From Sphagnum compactum (Eukaryota; Bryophyta; Sphagnopsida; Sphagnales), in NCBI GenBank assembly GCA_965153455.1, contig OZ234493.1:9848213-9912212 (forward strand): DNA of 64,000 bases, in the 5' to 3' direction. The notes beneath the pieces were generated by a model. It did not search any database. It had not been told where the DNA came from and was given only the letters and a program-made list of their open reading frames with translations. Within the stretch, counting starts at the first letter, position 1. Each line of letters starts with the position of its first letter. Both the position numbers and the translations under genes were made by a program. Shown in pieces: positions 1-12,177 of this stretch.

Positions 1-1798
1 TGGTAGTTGTCTATGTTAGTTCTTAAACATTACAACATGAATTTAGTTTAATGAATGAAACAATGATGACTTAAACCACCATTACCTAGGGAGTTTAATA
101 GGACCTCATAGCATGGGAGTGAATATGATATCAAATTGCACATTACCTTAGGGGGTTTTTTGGTCGAATGATTTTTGTTGAAATTTGTGCATTTGTTCTA
201 AATTGCATTTTGTGATGCAATGCAAAATTTCCCTTACAAAGTTCAATATTTAAATATTTGTTTTGTTATAATGGTAGAATTTGGCTTTACATGTGGGGAA
301 AACATGTCTTCTACCCTTGAACCCCATTATGCAAGTAGGTAGCCACCATCACATTTGGATGTATATTATTGATATAGGTCATGTGTTTTAAATCTTTATG
401 TGAAAGTTTCTATTGTGATTTCTTCTATTTCATGAACATTAAAAGTTTATTGAAGACAAGATTAATGTTTGTTTAGGTTTGGTGGGATGGGTGATTACAA
501 TAGGTGACAATTGCTAAAAATTTAGTAAGAATTGTGCAAGAGGATTGCACATGGCCATTATGGCATCCTAGACCTACAAGTGCAAGGCTAGGTGAAAAGC
601 TTAATATTGGGTGTATATGCAAATTGCTCTATGCAAAAAAAAAATCAAAATAATATTTAGTACATAATGTAGTAATGGACATTTACATTCTAGTAATCGA
701 GGAGGTGGATTAACAATAGAACATGCCCTCAAGAGATGTGCCTTGCGTATATAGTAGTTGCCTACCACATGGTAGTATTGAAACAATGACCTTCTTGCTA
801 TGCTAATGGCTTACAACAAACCATTGTTGGTTTATGGAGTTTTTGGATTAACGATGTCATTAGGTTTTTTGACACGTTTGATGTCACAAGCAACATGAGA
901 ACAAACAATTTCTTTTATGATATATTGTTGTCTTATTGGTTGACAATGAGAATGCTATCGATGTTGATGTGAGAACATGATCTCCATAAAGCTTTACAAC
1001 ATTATAACGTGGGTATTATGTACATTGTATAAATGACTTGTAATTGATGTTGGAGTAAAAAATGGCAGTTGTTTTGAAGGAAACAATTGCACACACACAA
1101 ACACACAGATATACACAAAGAACATCTCAAATTAACCAAACATATGATGACAATTTGGGCAATACATATGATATTAATTTTTTTAGCTTCAATGACATAA
1201 TAAAAAACCTCCACATTTTCACACCTTTCACAAAGGCATCATATTGGGTAAGATCTTCCTACAACATAAAGTGTGATGGTTTCATAACTTAATCGACAAT
1301 TGTCCACACTATTAGAAGATTTGTGATTTTTTTGCATTTACATGGTTTGCATAATCCAATCATGAATTTTTTGCATGTAACATCAAAAAGGTGTAATAGA
1401 CAATTAAAAAAGTGTTATGACATCTTTGTGTTTGGGGGTTAAAAAACACTTATTGGAATAGGTACAAAAAACTTAGTTGTGTTAACAAACCCCACATGAA
1501 AACTTGCGCACATATCATATGTTATATTACACTTATTTTTCAATAAAGTGACAATGTTCAAGAGTTTTGATAAATGTTTGGACAAGCTATTACTCTATAT
1601 GAGGAAATGGAAGAAGATTAATGATGCAACCAAACAAAAGACATGTTCGCTTTTACAAATAATCATTTTTATTACCACAAATTCTTTCTTGATTTTATTG
1701 GTTTGGAACTTGAGGAACAAGGCATTGATGAACAGTAGGATTCTCTTCAAGACACTCTTCCATTCACATGTGATGAAAACAATCATGAAAGGTAAAAA
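1..1798. other. AT-rich intergenic DNA, no gene recognised
   Basis: Short open frames on both strands show no family resemblance, no codon bias and no splice-site context. I see no repeat shared with the rest of the window. Confidence 0.5.
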
Positions 1799-2418
1799 CA
1801 TCCTTGGGTGATACCACTAGGAACCACCTTAAGGATTGGTTAAGGAACCAAAAATAACCAAATCATTTTCCTAGGCTCTTTGCTTTAAATGTTTTCACAA
1901 CTATAATTTTTTTTTCTCATGTTTATTAATTGCATGCCTTAATATATGGCTTGAAGTTTATTTTGGAATAAAAAAATAAAAAATGTTAAAATTTTGTATT
2001 CCTAATTAAAATGGCCCTTTCAGAAATTGATAGCTTTAACTTTGGAAATTCATAATTAAATTATATTTTCTCAATTAATTGCTTAGTAAAAACCTAAAAA
2101 TAAAATGACTTCCAAATTACCATAGGAAAATTTTCAAAGAAAACTTTCAAATCAGGTTTCAAATTTGTGTTCCCAATTAAAAGTTCAAGGAAAAGAACTA
2201 ACATGACATTCTTGAAATATTTTCTAAATGCAATGATTAGGAACATCAAAAAACATAATATTTTTAATATGATTGAAAATTTCAAAATCTATGTAACCTA
2301 ATAAATGTATTCATTAAAAAAATGAAAATATTTATTTAAATATTTCCTATGATTTTTAAAGTTCAATGGGTCGAAGAAAATCAAGGTGTGATGTTCCTAG
2401 TGTTACCACCCAAGGATG
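1799..2418. mobile_element. Non-autonomous inverted-repeat transposon (MITE-like), copy A
   Basis: The left end reads CATCCTTGGGTGATACCACT and the right end, reverse-complemented, reads CATCCTTGGGTGGTAACACT; both continue with AGGAAC. This gives imperfect terminal inverted repeats of about 28 bp around a 0.6-kb AT-rich interior with no open frame of note. A second element with the same ends (CTTGGGTGGTACCACTAGG) lies at 26846-28435, so this is a family. No clean target-site duplication is visible. The superfamily is not assigned. Confidence 0.7.
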
Positions 2419-3564
2419 CTTTCACCTTGAAGTCATCATCTAGGAGAATGGTTACATGTAAGAATGTACAAACATGAAATTCATTACAAGTTCATTATGT
2501 TTATCTTATTTTGGACATTTAAACCAAAAATCTTCGGCAAGTTAATCCTTGTATATTTTAAGAAGCACTTGAGGCAAAAAGATATTTTTTAATATGCTAT
2601 GAAACAATGACTTATATTCTTAATATATTTAAGATATACTTTAAGTATATTTTCAAAATAAATTATTGGCACCTTACTTACATTTGAGTAAATTATAGTT
2701 TTTATTTTTTTTGAATAAGTTGTAACCTATATATTTTTGTATGCTATTTGTAATAAAATGGAAGTGACCTCCCTGGGCCAAAAAATCAATTTTATTATGA
2801 AATCTTTCACCTTTTATGAATTAAAAAGAAAAATGGGTTACTTTCCATTTGATATTTCATTTAGTTTTGATATTAATTGCCATACATTTCACATATACTA
2901 AGTATGTAGTTGGCAATATAATTCATCAAGATATTATGGACGGAATTAGGATTGAAACTTACATTGATTAATAATCTCATAAAAAAACATTTACATTTTT
3001 CCTATTTTGTGAAATTGTGATGATAATAATGCATGCACATCAATCATGTGTCTTTTGTCATTGTGTGATTTGCCACCCACCATTCCTCCTAGGCTTGTTT
3101 AATCGATGGTCTTAATTTTATGTCATTTAAAGCCTTCTTATAATGTAGTAGTATGTTTTTTCCAAGGAAACCCTAATTGAAATTCTTCATGAAGTTTCTA
3201 TACTATGTATTTAGGCTACAAATGTTGGTTCTCAAATTATTTCCAACACAAACATAAAACATACCCTACACCTAACCTAAAAATGCAATTTCAAAATTGA
3301 ACATAAAATAACTTAATTTGCACCCTAACCTACACTTAAAAGGTGACTTAGATTTAAGTTAAAACCATAATGGGTGGGTCTATGTTAAAATGAGTCATAG
3401 AATGCATAATCATTTTTTAATTTTACATGTTTTAAAATGGTATGTAAAGTTAACATTGAAAATAATTGATTGGTGCATTTATATAATAAATTTTCTAATA
3501 TATTATGAGGAGATATGGATAAATTTCAAATGAATGGTGGCCTAGAGCGTATAAACAAAAACAT
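2419..3564. other. AT-rich intergenic DNA, nothing recognised
   Basis: Low-complexity AT-rich sequence with no convincing frame, structural RNA or repeat shared with the rest of the window. Confidence 0.5.
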
Positions 3565-3701
3565 AAGATAGAGGATAGTGGAATTTCGTGTGTAGAGATA
3601 AAATTCACAGATATACGAAGGAACACCAAAAGCGAAGGCAGTTTTCTGGGTCTTTACTGACGTTGAGGTGCGAAAGCATGGGGAGCAAACAGGATTAGAT
3701 A
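3565..3701 (+). pseudogene. Fragment of mitochondrial-type small-subunit rRNA in nuclear DNA
   Basis: The stretch contains the SSU rRNA signature GTGTAGAGATAAAATTC, then GGAACACCAAAAGCGAAGGC, then GAGGTGCGAAAGCATGGGG and AGCAAACAGGATTAGAT, in the order and spacing of roughly positions 680-790 of bacterial 16S rRNA. The pattern is closer to the alphaproteobacterial/mitochondrial type than to the plastid type, whose matching segment reads GAGCGAATGGGATTAGAT. Homology stops just after GATTAGAT, so this is a truncated copy and not an rRNA gene. A nuclear insertion of mitochondrial DNA is the simplest reading; bacterial contamination is unlikely because both flanks are plant-like AT-rich DNA. The 70-codon open frame at 3668-3880 begins inside this rRNA match and should not be called a gene. 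Confidence 0.75.
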
Positions 3702-3886
3702 GATCCGGCCGGGCTCTAAATAAAAGACGGCCAAAGGTGTCCTCTCCGATTGCGAGGTCAGAGTGTGTATTCAGCTATTTCGGGGAAACTTTGATGCAGA
3801 TGTACCATTCAATATCAGACAATCCCGAGGGAAGTGCTTTGATGATATTCTATCAAGAGCACCCCGTAGAGACTATATAATGAATA
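3702..3886. other. GC-richer island continuing the organelle-derived insertion
   Basis: From the end of the rRNA match to about 3885 the base composition stays clearly GC-richer than the flanks (for example GATCCGGCCGGGCTC), then drops abruptly at TATATAATGAATATAAAA. It does not continue the rRNA, so it is probably a second mitochondrial segment joined to the first. I do not recognise the source. Confidence 0.4.
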
Positions 3887-4339
3887 TAAAACACATGCAA
3901 TTGTTTTTAAAAATATAATCAATGCTTTCATTGATTAATCAACTTCTTAAAATATTCAAAATGATTTGAAAACGAAATATTTATGAAATTAATAAAACAT
4001 CTTCACATAATAATATTTAATGCAACATTTTCTAAGGTCATATATTTTAAAATATTAGTTTGAAAATCAGGATTTTATGAATATTCCTTTTTAATAGTCA
4101 ATCTAGTGTTATCGGATCATTCTGACCTATTAACGCACTCCTTACAAGCATTACACAAAGGAGTTAGCAGTGAACCTTTTTAACAGAAATTCACCTTAAC
4201 CTTATTGTTAAATTCACGCTCATTTGGAAAGCTTTGCATGAACAACTTCTAACCTTAGAGAATTTAAAAGCTCAAGGTCCTAATAAATATGTCATTTTTT
4301 TTGGGAAAATGCTTTGTGATCAAATAAAGATGTTTTGTT

Positions 4340-5040
4340 TTTGTGCAAAATGTGAGGTCTCAACAAATGCTTAGGTAGGGAAGGAAAAACTTACATGGAT
4401 TGGGCAACTTGCAATTTTTTTTGAAATTATGGGCAATTAATGGCACATTTGGGCAAGCAAGGGGATGAAGGAGATTTGGAAACTTGGCAACATGGAATTG
4501 GAAACTTGGCAATGTGGACTTGGAAACTTGAACTTGGGAACTTCGCCATGTGGATTTGGAAACTTGGCAAGTGGACTTAGCAAACATGGACTTGGAAACT
4601 TGCCATGGTGGATTTGGAAACTTGGCGATGCGGACTTGGAAACTTGGCAAGTTGGCCTTAGCAAACATGAACTTGGAAAGGAAAAATAGCCAAGTACAAT
4701 GCTTTGAGATCCCAATAGGAATGTTTCATTTTTGGGCAATCATGCTAGGTCCCAATAATAGTTCGAGTAAGGAAGGAAAAGAATAAAGGCATTAGGCAGC
4801 TCATAAATTTGTTAAGATTGTGGGCAGTTTGTGGGACATTCAGCCAATTGAGAAGGTGAAATAGACTTGGCAACATGGCAACCTTGATGACATGGCAAGG
4901 TGGAATTGGTGACGTAGCAATGGTGACCTGGCAACTTTTAAAAAAGTGCACGTGGAAAATTGGTGAAGGAAATGTGGATTTGGCAACTTGGCAAAATGGA
5001 CTTGGTGACTAGGCAATGGCAACTTGGCAAAATAACTGAG
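4340..5040. repeat. Degenerate minisatellite built on GGAAACTTGGCAA
   Basis: The motif 'gga(c/t)ttggaaacttggcaa' recurs about every 20-30 bases from 4465 to 4680, and weaker forms ('gacttggcaacatggcaa') recur from 4860 to 5030. A preface containing 'aaggaaaa...tgggca...ggcacattt/gggacattc' stands before each block (about 4370-4455 and 4770-4845), so the array looks like two higher-order units of 300-400 bp. Open frames on both strands here (Trp/Leu/Gly-rich one way, Pro/Ser-rich the other) are by-products of the repeat. Confidence 0.75.
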
Positions 5041-5675
5041 CATTTGGTAGTCCATACTAGTCATAAAGGGCAGATCCAGAAGCAGTAAAAAGGCTTGTAC
5101 ACTGTACTTTGGATGAGATACAACCTTCAAATACCGTCAAAATGGGTTTGGCCCCGTGTTTATAAGTACTAGATTTGGAGGGTTAGAACTATTGGTTTTG
5201 ATTTTGGGTAGTAAAACTCGAACCCAAACTGGGTATGATTTTTGGAACCAGTTCTAGAACCGAAACTGGAAGAACAGGACCTGGAGCTGATATTTTTTCA
5301 CACACACTTGAGATTTCTCAAAAATCTAAGAACCCAATTCTGATACACAAATATATGCAAACTTTGAAAAATTGAAGAATCAATCAAATAACCTTCTAAT
5401 ACAACCACCAAAATTTTGATGGTTATTTCATGAAAACTGCCAATTCTTGAGGGTTCTGGAAAATCCAAAATTGGAGGTTCATTGATTTCAAATTTGTTTC
5501 AAAAAATCAAAATAACAGATTCTTTCAGTGTGTGTGTGTTTTAGGGTGATGTTTTCATTTTTTTCAACCTTAAAAATAGGATTTTGACACATCCAAAAGG
5601 ATTTTTGTGGGAAAAAAAAAAAACCTAATTCATTAAGTTCGATTTCTTTTTTGAAATTGCCAGATTTCTACAACA

Positions 5676-5793
5676 GGTTCCAGCAGGTAGCCTAAAAAAA
5701 GGGGGGGGTCTAAAAAAATTCTACTTTCATATTTAGTATGTAGCTCAAATTTGGCTAAATCCTCTGGTGGAGGATCACTCGTTTGGCTTACAT
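5676..5793 (-). repeat. Short dispersed repeat, family F (copy 1)
   Basis: It reads ggttccagcaggtagcc, then 'ttctactttc', then tttggctaaatcctc and ggatcactcg. The reverse complement matches the copies at 11019 and 22906 (GATCATCYACnArAGGAATTAGCC...). Related copies lie near 30221, 38001 and 57221. About 120 bp long with no coding capacity. It is SINE- or MITE-sized, but no tRNA-like promoter boxes are evident. Confidence 0.65.
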
Positions 5794-6308
5794 TACATCC
5801 CGGTGGTATCATAAGGAAAACATGAAAAAGAAAAAACTAATGTGAGGTTTTACATCTGGTTAAAGACCTTGACCAATGGGTTTTACTAGAATGGGGCAGG
5901 TGCGTGCTTGAATATTCTGGTAAAGCCCAGGTCCTCCGGCTTTACCTACCACTTCTCGATCACGTTTATCAAGCTACAAGGCAATCTATTTTTTTTTCTG
6001 TATGTTTGTGTTTTGTTGGGTGTCACAAAGTAGTACATAAGTGGCATGTGGTGTTGGATTTTGAGATATATCTCATTTGGTTAGGGTACACACACGTTGG
6101 TGGACACTAACGTGGTCATATCCTAAACTTTTGTGTATCAAAGGTCATATGCTTAACTTTTATGTCTGCATTTTATAAAAACACTTGGATAGAGAACGCT
6201 TGTGGCTTGACTAGTTCAAAATTGTTCTAGAAGGTAAATTAACTGAATGGCTTTTTGTGATGATTTTTGGCTGGTTAAGCTTAACCTTTTGAAAGGTTTT
6301 AGAGTTTA

Positions 6309-6570
6309 TTGTAGCCTAGGTTCGGTTTCCACATCGAGAAAACGAATAATTATTATTTTTCAAAAGAAATTTCTTTTTTTAATTTTTTAATTATATAATT
6401 TTCCATCATCTCCTATACTATTGTGATAATGAGTAGTGAAATTATTCAGAGTGTAGGCTACTGTAATTATGATTATTTTCAACATGTCAACTTCATATTT
6501 TCACCAATTTTCATTTCATTATAATTTTGAGAATTATATAATGACAAAACTGACCTTAGTGTAAGGTAGG
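6309..6570 (+). repeat. Dispersed AT-rich repeat, family C (copy 1)
   Basis: It begins ATTGTAGCCTAGGTTCGG, continues with tttccacat and 'catcatct', and ends near ACCTTAGTGTAAGGTAGG. The same order of motifs is found at 45951-46204 and, more diverged, at 63268-63490. The three copies share orientation and length of about 250 bp. Confidence 0.7.
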
Positions 6571-6792
6571 CATGTAGACTAGACAATTGTCACATAAATA
6601 GGACTCAAAGCTCATCAACTCTGTAAGGTAATGCCCAAGGCTGCGCACTTTACAATTTAAAAAAATGAAATTCCTGTGATACCCATGATACCTGGCAAGC
6701 TGAGAAGCATTCCATTTTTTGAAACACTGCCCCCAAGCTGCCAAGGGAAAAACTAACTGGGTAAGATGCCCTCCAATTACACTTAAAAAAAC

Positions 6793-7100
6793 ACAAGGGG
6801 TGTGTCACATTGTGGCCTTGCCATTTACATTAAAAAGTATCTTTAGGAAAACAAAGAATTATGGAAACTCAAATATTTCACCATCCAAAAATATAATCTT
6901 CAAAAAATCCTCTATAAGAAACCAAAATCCTTCAAGATATTATAACTCTATATCTAATCTCAAATTTCAACACAAGCCAAATTATCATCTTTCAAAAATC
7001 CTCATATAAAAATAGACCAATTACACCTAGGGGTTAAGCTACTATACTCTATAATGAATCTAAACACAATATCCTTGCCTTGGTAGGCCAGGCCAACAAA
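6793..7100 (-). mobile_element. MITE-like repeat, family D (copy 1)
   Basis: This 308-bp repeat starts ACAAGGGGTGTGTCACATTG and ends TGGTAGGCCAGGCCAACA. Matching inverted motifs (TGTGGCCTTGCC and TGTTGGCCTTGCC) lie near the two ends. Three further copies are present: 8199-8520 in the same orientation, and 31060-31374 and 62239-62553 in the opposite one. The interior is AT-rich with no coding capacity. Length, copy number and end structure fit a miniature inverted-repeat transposon. Confidence 0.75.
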
Positions 7101-7106
7101 GTTCAC

Positions 7107-7529
7107 AAGTAATGTGCAAGAACATGTCTGGAAATCGCTATTACACATTGAACTCTTTTTCCACTCAGCATAACTGAAAAAAACAAATCCCATTCGCCTC
7201 AAAAAAGAAATCTTCACACTTACAAGTCATTACACACAACCCTATTCTGCTGAACATTGAAAAATAATAACCCCTTTCTACCATTTCCATTGGTCTTTTA
7301 AACTTTCTCACAAACCTATCAAACCCTAGTACACATTTAACTATTTGATTCACTCAAGATGAGTAAGAAACATAAATCCAGACCACCCAAAATCCAACAA
7401 TTTCAACAAGCCATAACATTTTTTCTTCACACATATCACAAACCTATTTGACTCTCGCTGTATATTAGGAAACTAAAACTATAACCCTTGTCTGTATCCG
7501 GATAGGGTTAAAAGCTGGGAGCAAGTGTT
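7107..7529 (+). repeat. Dispersed repeat, family E (copy 1)
   Basis: About 425 bp that match 53525-53953 along their whole length. Shared landmarks are aagtaatgtg at the start, 'gaacattgaaaa', ttccattggtctt, 'ctacacatttaa' and ataacccttgtctgtat near the end. It directly follows MITE copy D1. The frames here are broken in both copies, so it is not a gene. Confidence 0.7.
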
Positions 7530-8198
7530 TAGTCTTCACAATCCAAATAATATTTCTCCATTCAAGGTGGATGTGGTGGTGGAGCCAAAGACGGTCTTTT
7601 GTCTGCCACCTGATATGGTACTTATCCAGATTGCACCTAAAAACCAGCATCTGAGACTATATTTTGTCCAAGGAATCTGAAGAATACCTAGACTTCTGTG
7701 TTGTGGTATTGTTGGACAAGTTGTCAAAGAATGGATTCCCCAACCAAATGAAGGTAAATTCCAAATTGAAGTGGGTTTTGGGTGTTGAAGAGTGTTCATA
7801 ACAAATACCTAGAAAAAGCACTGGATTATTTTAAGAACAACTTTTACAATACAAGTGCCAAGTAAGGAAAAGTTCAAATTACCAAACATGAAGTTAAGAT
7901 ATGCATGAGTTCATTTCATTTTAAATGTTTTTTGCATGTCTTTTGAGTGTCACTCCCATAGTTTGCATGCATAACACATGCAAAGTAAGCACGAGTAGTG
8001 AAAGCTGTAAAGGGTCTTTGAAGAGGGGTTATATGACCCTTCCCATGTGCAAAATAGTCTGGACACCCAACTTTGATTCACATGTGCAATAACAGTCTGC
8101 CCAGTGCACACCCAACTTGGAATTTTTGTTTTTCCATTTGGATGGAAGTTCAACATTGATGTTGGTGTTGTCATTGGTAGGAATTTGTAGCTTGTGAA

Positions 8199-8520
8199 AC
8201 AAGGGGTGTGACGCAATATGGCCTTGCCATTTACATTAAAATGCATCTTTAAGGCAGAAGAAGAATGATGGAAATTCAAATATTTCACCATGCAAAAATA
8301 TAATCTTCAAAAAAAAAATCCTCTAAAAGAAACCAAAATCCTTCAAGATATCATAACTCTATACCTAATCTCAAGTTTCAACACAAGCCAAAATATCATC
8401 TTTCAAAAATCCTTATATAAAAATAGACCTATTATTGTCTAGGGGCCAAAATCCCTTAAGCTACTATACTCTATAATGAATTGAAACAATATCCTTGCTT
8501 TGGTAGGCAAGGCCAACAAA
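8199..8520 (-). mobile_element. MITE-like repeat, family D (copy 2)
   Basis: Same structure as the copy at 6793-7100: begins ACAAGGGGTGTGACGC and ends TTGGTAGGCAAGGCCAAC. Small indels and substitutions separate the two copies, which lie 1.1 kb apart in the same orientation. Confidence 0.75.
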
Positions 8521-11018
8521 CATTCGTCATTGCAAGCAACAAGGTGCTTGCAAGATTGTGCTTCCAAGATGCTTGCAAGAGATCACAAATGAAAAAGTAA
8601 AAATAAAATCATTCTTCGGGAGCACATAATACAAGTGGGTAAGACTCCCTAGGAAGTCGTTCCATTTTTGCAATGATGTGAAACAAATATAAGGGGCAAC
8701 TAATTCTTTAGGAAGTAAAACTTATAATTTATTTTAATATAAATAAGGTGTTTAAAATTCATTATGAGAATATATTCAGATTTTTTAAAATTTTAATGAT
8801 TTTTGTTTCAATATTTCATTATTTCATAACAGACTATAAAATACTCAGGTGTTTTGGAAAATAAGATTGACCTCCCTGAGATATATCTTTGTATGGGAGA
8901 CATGAATTGAATGGGAGTAGAGCTCTCGAGGGTTGTGGTTCTCTGACTTTTGAGTCTGGTTACTCTGAAATGGTTAGCAAAATGAGCAAAGATTTGCTGT
9001 TTCCACCACAACTAATATTTGTCCCTCTTGTGTGTCCTTGGTGGATGAGTGTTTGATGTGAATATGGCCATGAGTCCAATGTGAAATGGAAAGCTAGATT
9101 TTCAAAATCTTGTGAAAAGTTGTCCTGGAATGTAAGAACTAAGAACCTTACAGAGGAGCTGGTGCAGAATTTAGTGCAATGCAGAAGTTTTGCAAATGTG
9201 AAATTTTATTTTCATACCCTAAGTGTGTGGTGGAGTTATGACATTTTGATATGGAACATTTGAGATTTCTGGAGAACATTTGCACCATCTTTTTAATCTG
9301 ATAGTTTTTCAAGAAACCAACAGACCACTTATGCCATTGTTGTGAGGGTTGAGTTCAAAAGATGGGACATAATACTTCACTTTGTCTTTGTTCTGCAAGT
9401 TCACCAATTGCACCATTATGAATCAATGACCCAGCTTCCAACTCAGAGAAATATCAAGGGAAACCAAGCAACAGAGTACTGTTGAGCAAAATGAATGCAA
9501 ATTGCAGCCAAGCTTCTGATGGGCATCAAATCATATGTTTTGACTGATGGATTTGAAGGTGTGGGACTTGGAGTTAAAGGGAGATATGAGACTGTGTAAT
9601 AAGTATGCAAACCCAGTCAAGTCAAGTCTAGAGAGGACCCAAGATAGTAGTACCATATGTGTAGATTGGACAGAAAGGATCAGTCCCCTCTGCACATGAG
9701 CTACTAGTTTTTAGGCTGTCCAGCTTGCTTGTCATGTCTACAAAGTGAGAGGGCAGTGGAACAACACATGGCTATGGCTTGGAGGCTACCACAAAAGAAG
9801 CAATGGTTTTCATGTGGCTTTTTCTGCCTCTTTTTTAGTCTCCTTACAAGGCAGATTGGAGGGGTCTACCAGACCTAACTTGGGCAGCTGCCAAGAGCTC
9901 TTATCTAGAGGACCATTATGCAAATCTGCATGAAACCACTCTGCAAATTCACATGAACATTATGCAAATCCACATGAAAACCATTACATAATGGAGGTTG
10001 CTGGGTACAGTCAAATCCTTGCATGCACATCCTTCACTTCCAAATCTAAGTTGAAAACCCCATTATTGCGACCTTGTACCTTAATTTCGACTGTGCTTGT
10101 GACTCAAATTCCATGTACCTCCTTCAAAGGGTTCTTCTCAATATCTTATTATCACACAGATGATATGTAAACTGTGGTGCAAATCCTGGACCATTTAACA
10201 GCTCTATTATTCAATGACGCTTTATGTTTTTCTTTGGAATGTTGTTCCCTCCAGGAGGCATTTACTGAAGCATTTCACAAGCTCAAATTCTTGAAACCAG
10301 TTGTGGATCCTTGGGGATCAGGTCAAATCCTCAATGTTAAATCCTAAACATGAACTCCTAGGCTGCAGTTCTTACAGTTGTGATATCACCCATGGCAGAT
10401 TACAAATCGTTGTAAGCATATCTTGCTCATGAGTCTAGGAGACAATGGAGCTTGCACAAGTGATGACATTGTGTAACTTCACATGTGATTGCTCTGAAGA
10501 GTTTTCCAAGTAAAATAAAATGGGATGATACATGTAGCAAAGCAAAATGTCACACAAACTAGAATTGAATGGGTTATTTATGAGGGTTGAATGACATTTA
10601 GAACAAAACGGAGAAACTCATGTCTTTATCTCCCAATATAAGTATTGATCAGCAAATGCTTGAGATGTTTTTGTTGGTAAGAACAACGCAGCTGCCTTTG
10701 AAGGAAGTTCTCCATGTTTCACTGGTGTGGAACATGCTGTTGAACCCACAACCAAGCCTGGTGATTTCACCTGGAAGGATCATGTAATCAGCTTTCATTG
10801 TTGCTACATTACAAAGCCCATGAACCCCTTCAGTAGAGCAACCACACTTGTTCCAGGATGCACAAAAGTGAATCCTTCAAATGGGTCAAGAAAGCAACAG
10901 CTATACCTCCAGACAAATGTGGTGCTCAGGAAAGATGTCTTGAGGTGAGAGATTGTATTAGTCTGATGATACATTAGGTTACAAGCAGGGTTTTTTTTTT
11001 TTTCCTTCAAATTTGTGT
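8521..11018. other. Intergenic or intronic DNA, no gene recognised
   Basis: The base composition is less AT-rich than the neighbours, especially from 9300 to 10950. The longest open frame (10727-10948, plus strand, 73 codons) has no motif I recognise and no splice context. It may be part of an intron or an untranslated region. Confidence 0.4.
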
Positions 11019-11137
11019 GTAAGCCACATTGGTGATCATCCACAAGAGGAATTAGCCAAATTTTTGCTACAGGTCAGAGAGGAAAGTAGAAAAAATTTAA
11101 GAATCCTACTATAGTTTGGCAACCTGCTGGAACCTAT
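11019..11137 (+). repeat. Short dispersed repeat, family F (copy 2)
   Basis: Contains gatcatccacaagaggaatt, agccaaatttttgctacagg, 'cagagaggaaagtagaaaaa' and ends at cctgctggaacctat. It matches 22906-23026 closely in the same orientation and 30221-30330 in reverse. Confidence 0.7.
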
Positions 11138-12177
11138 TGTCCAAATATGGTGATTTCATATTTTTTTTCCCTTGAACTCTGGCAACAGGTACCCTATTGG
11201 TTGGTCATTTTGTGAGACCTTAATTCCAGTGACAAGTAATCAGAATTGGTATAGGTATCATGGCTTTTTTGGAATCCTTTGTATGGTTGTCCATGGACCA
11301 TTCCAAAGACAATTTCAAAAATAACTACCTCAATTTATTTTTATTAACTGTATTAATAACAAACTCCCACCTTTCCTAATAACTACCTCCATTTTATAAC
11401 TATCTCGCTCTTTGCCCCTATCCACCAACAGGGATATGAAAAAATAAATTAACATGTGTCTTTTCATGTCCATTTCAAATGTATATTAATTTAAATTAAA
11501 TTTGACATTGACGTAAATAAAGATGAATTATTGAAAACCATATGAAAATATAAGCGGGAAAAAAAAAAGTTGATTGTCACTGGTAGAGGGCAGCAGCGTG
11601 GAGCTCAAATTATTAGGCACAAAGGTGTTGGTTTAGACTTGGTACTATAATATGTGATCTGACAATAATAAGTAAGTCATGTTCAAAAAAGGTGTGATAC
11701 CAACCAAAATGACAAGGGTATGATGTCATGCTACATAAGCCCTTTCAACTTGGAAAAGTCATGGCCCACATAATAATGTGAAATGGAAACCCTAAGAAGT
11801 ACAAGGTGGCATAAGGGCAACACACACTAGCATATTGCATTTGCTGTAACCACTCTAATTTTGTAGAATACAATTTGGGTAATCATGAAATCCAAAAACC
11901 TTGTATAATTGATATTTTGATTTAAAATTACCCATCTCTAATTCATACTTCTTCTCCCACATTAGATGTACCAACTACAAACTTGGCTTTTGTGATATAT
12001 ATTTTGAATGATGTTTTTATCTTCCCTTGCATTGATAGGTAGTTCAATTCAATGGACTCTCAATACATCAATTTCAACCATGATAACATTAAATTCCAGT
12101 GATGAGAATTTCAAGGAACTGGCATATGGGGTCTTTTTCATATGGTTGCCCTGGACGTTTTGGGATTTAGTTATTTT

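Noticed and set aside
3668-3880. 70-codon plus-strand frame as a small gene
   Set aside because: Its first part is the SSU rRNA signature GCGAAAGCATGGGGAGCAAA, so it is an rRNA fragment and not a coding region.
4360-4739. Pro/Ser-rich minus-strand frames as a cell-wall protein
   Set aside because: They are produced by the GGAAACTTGGCAA minisatellite read in reverse.
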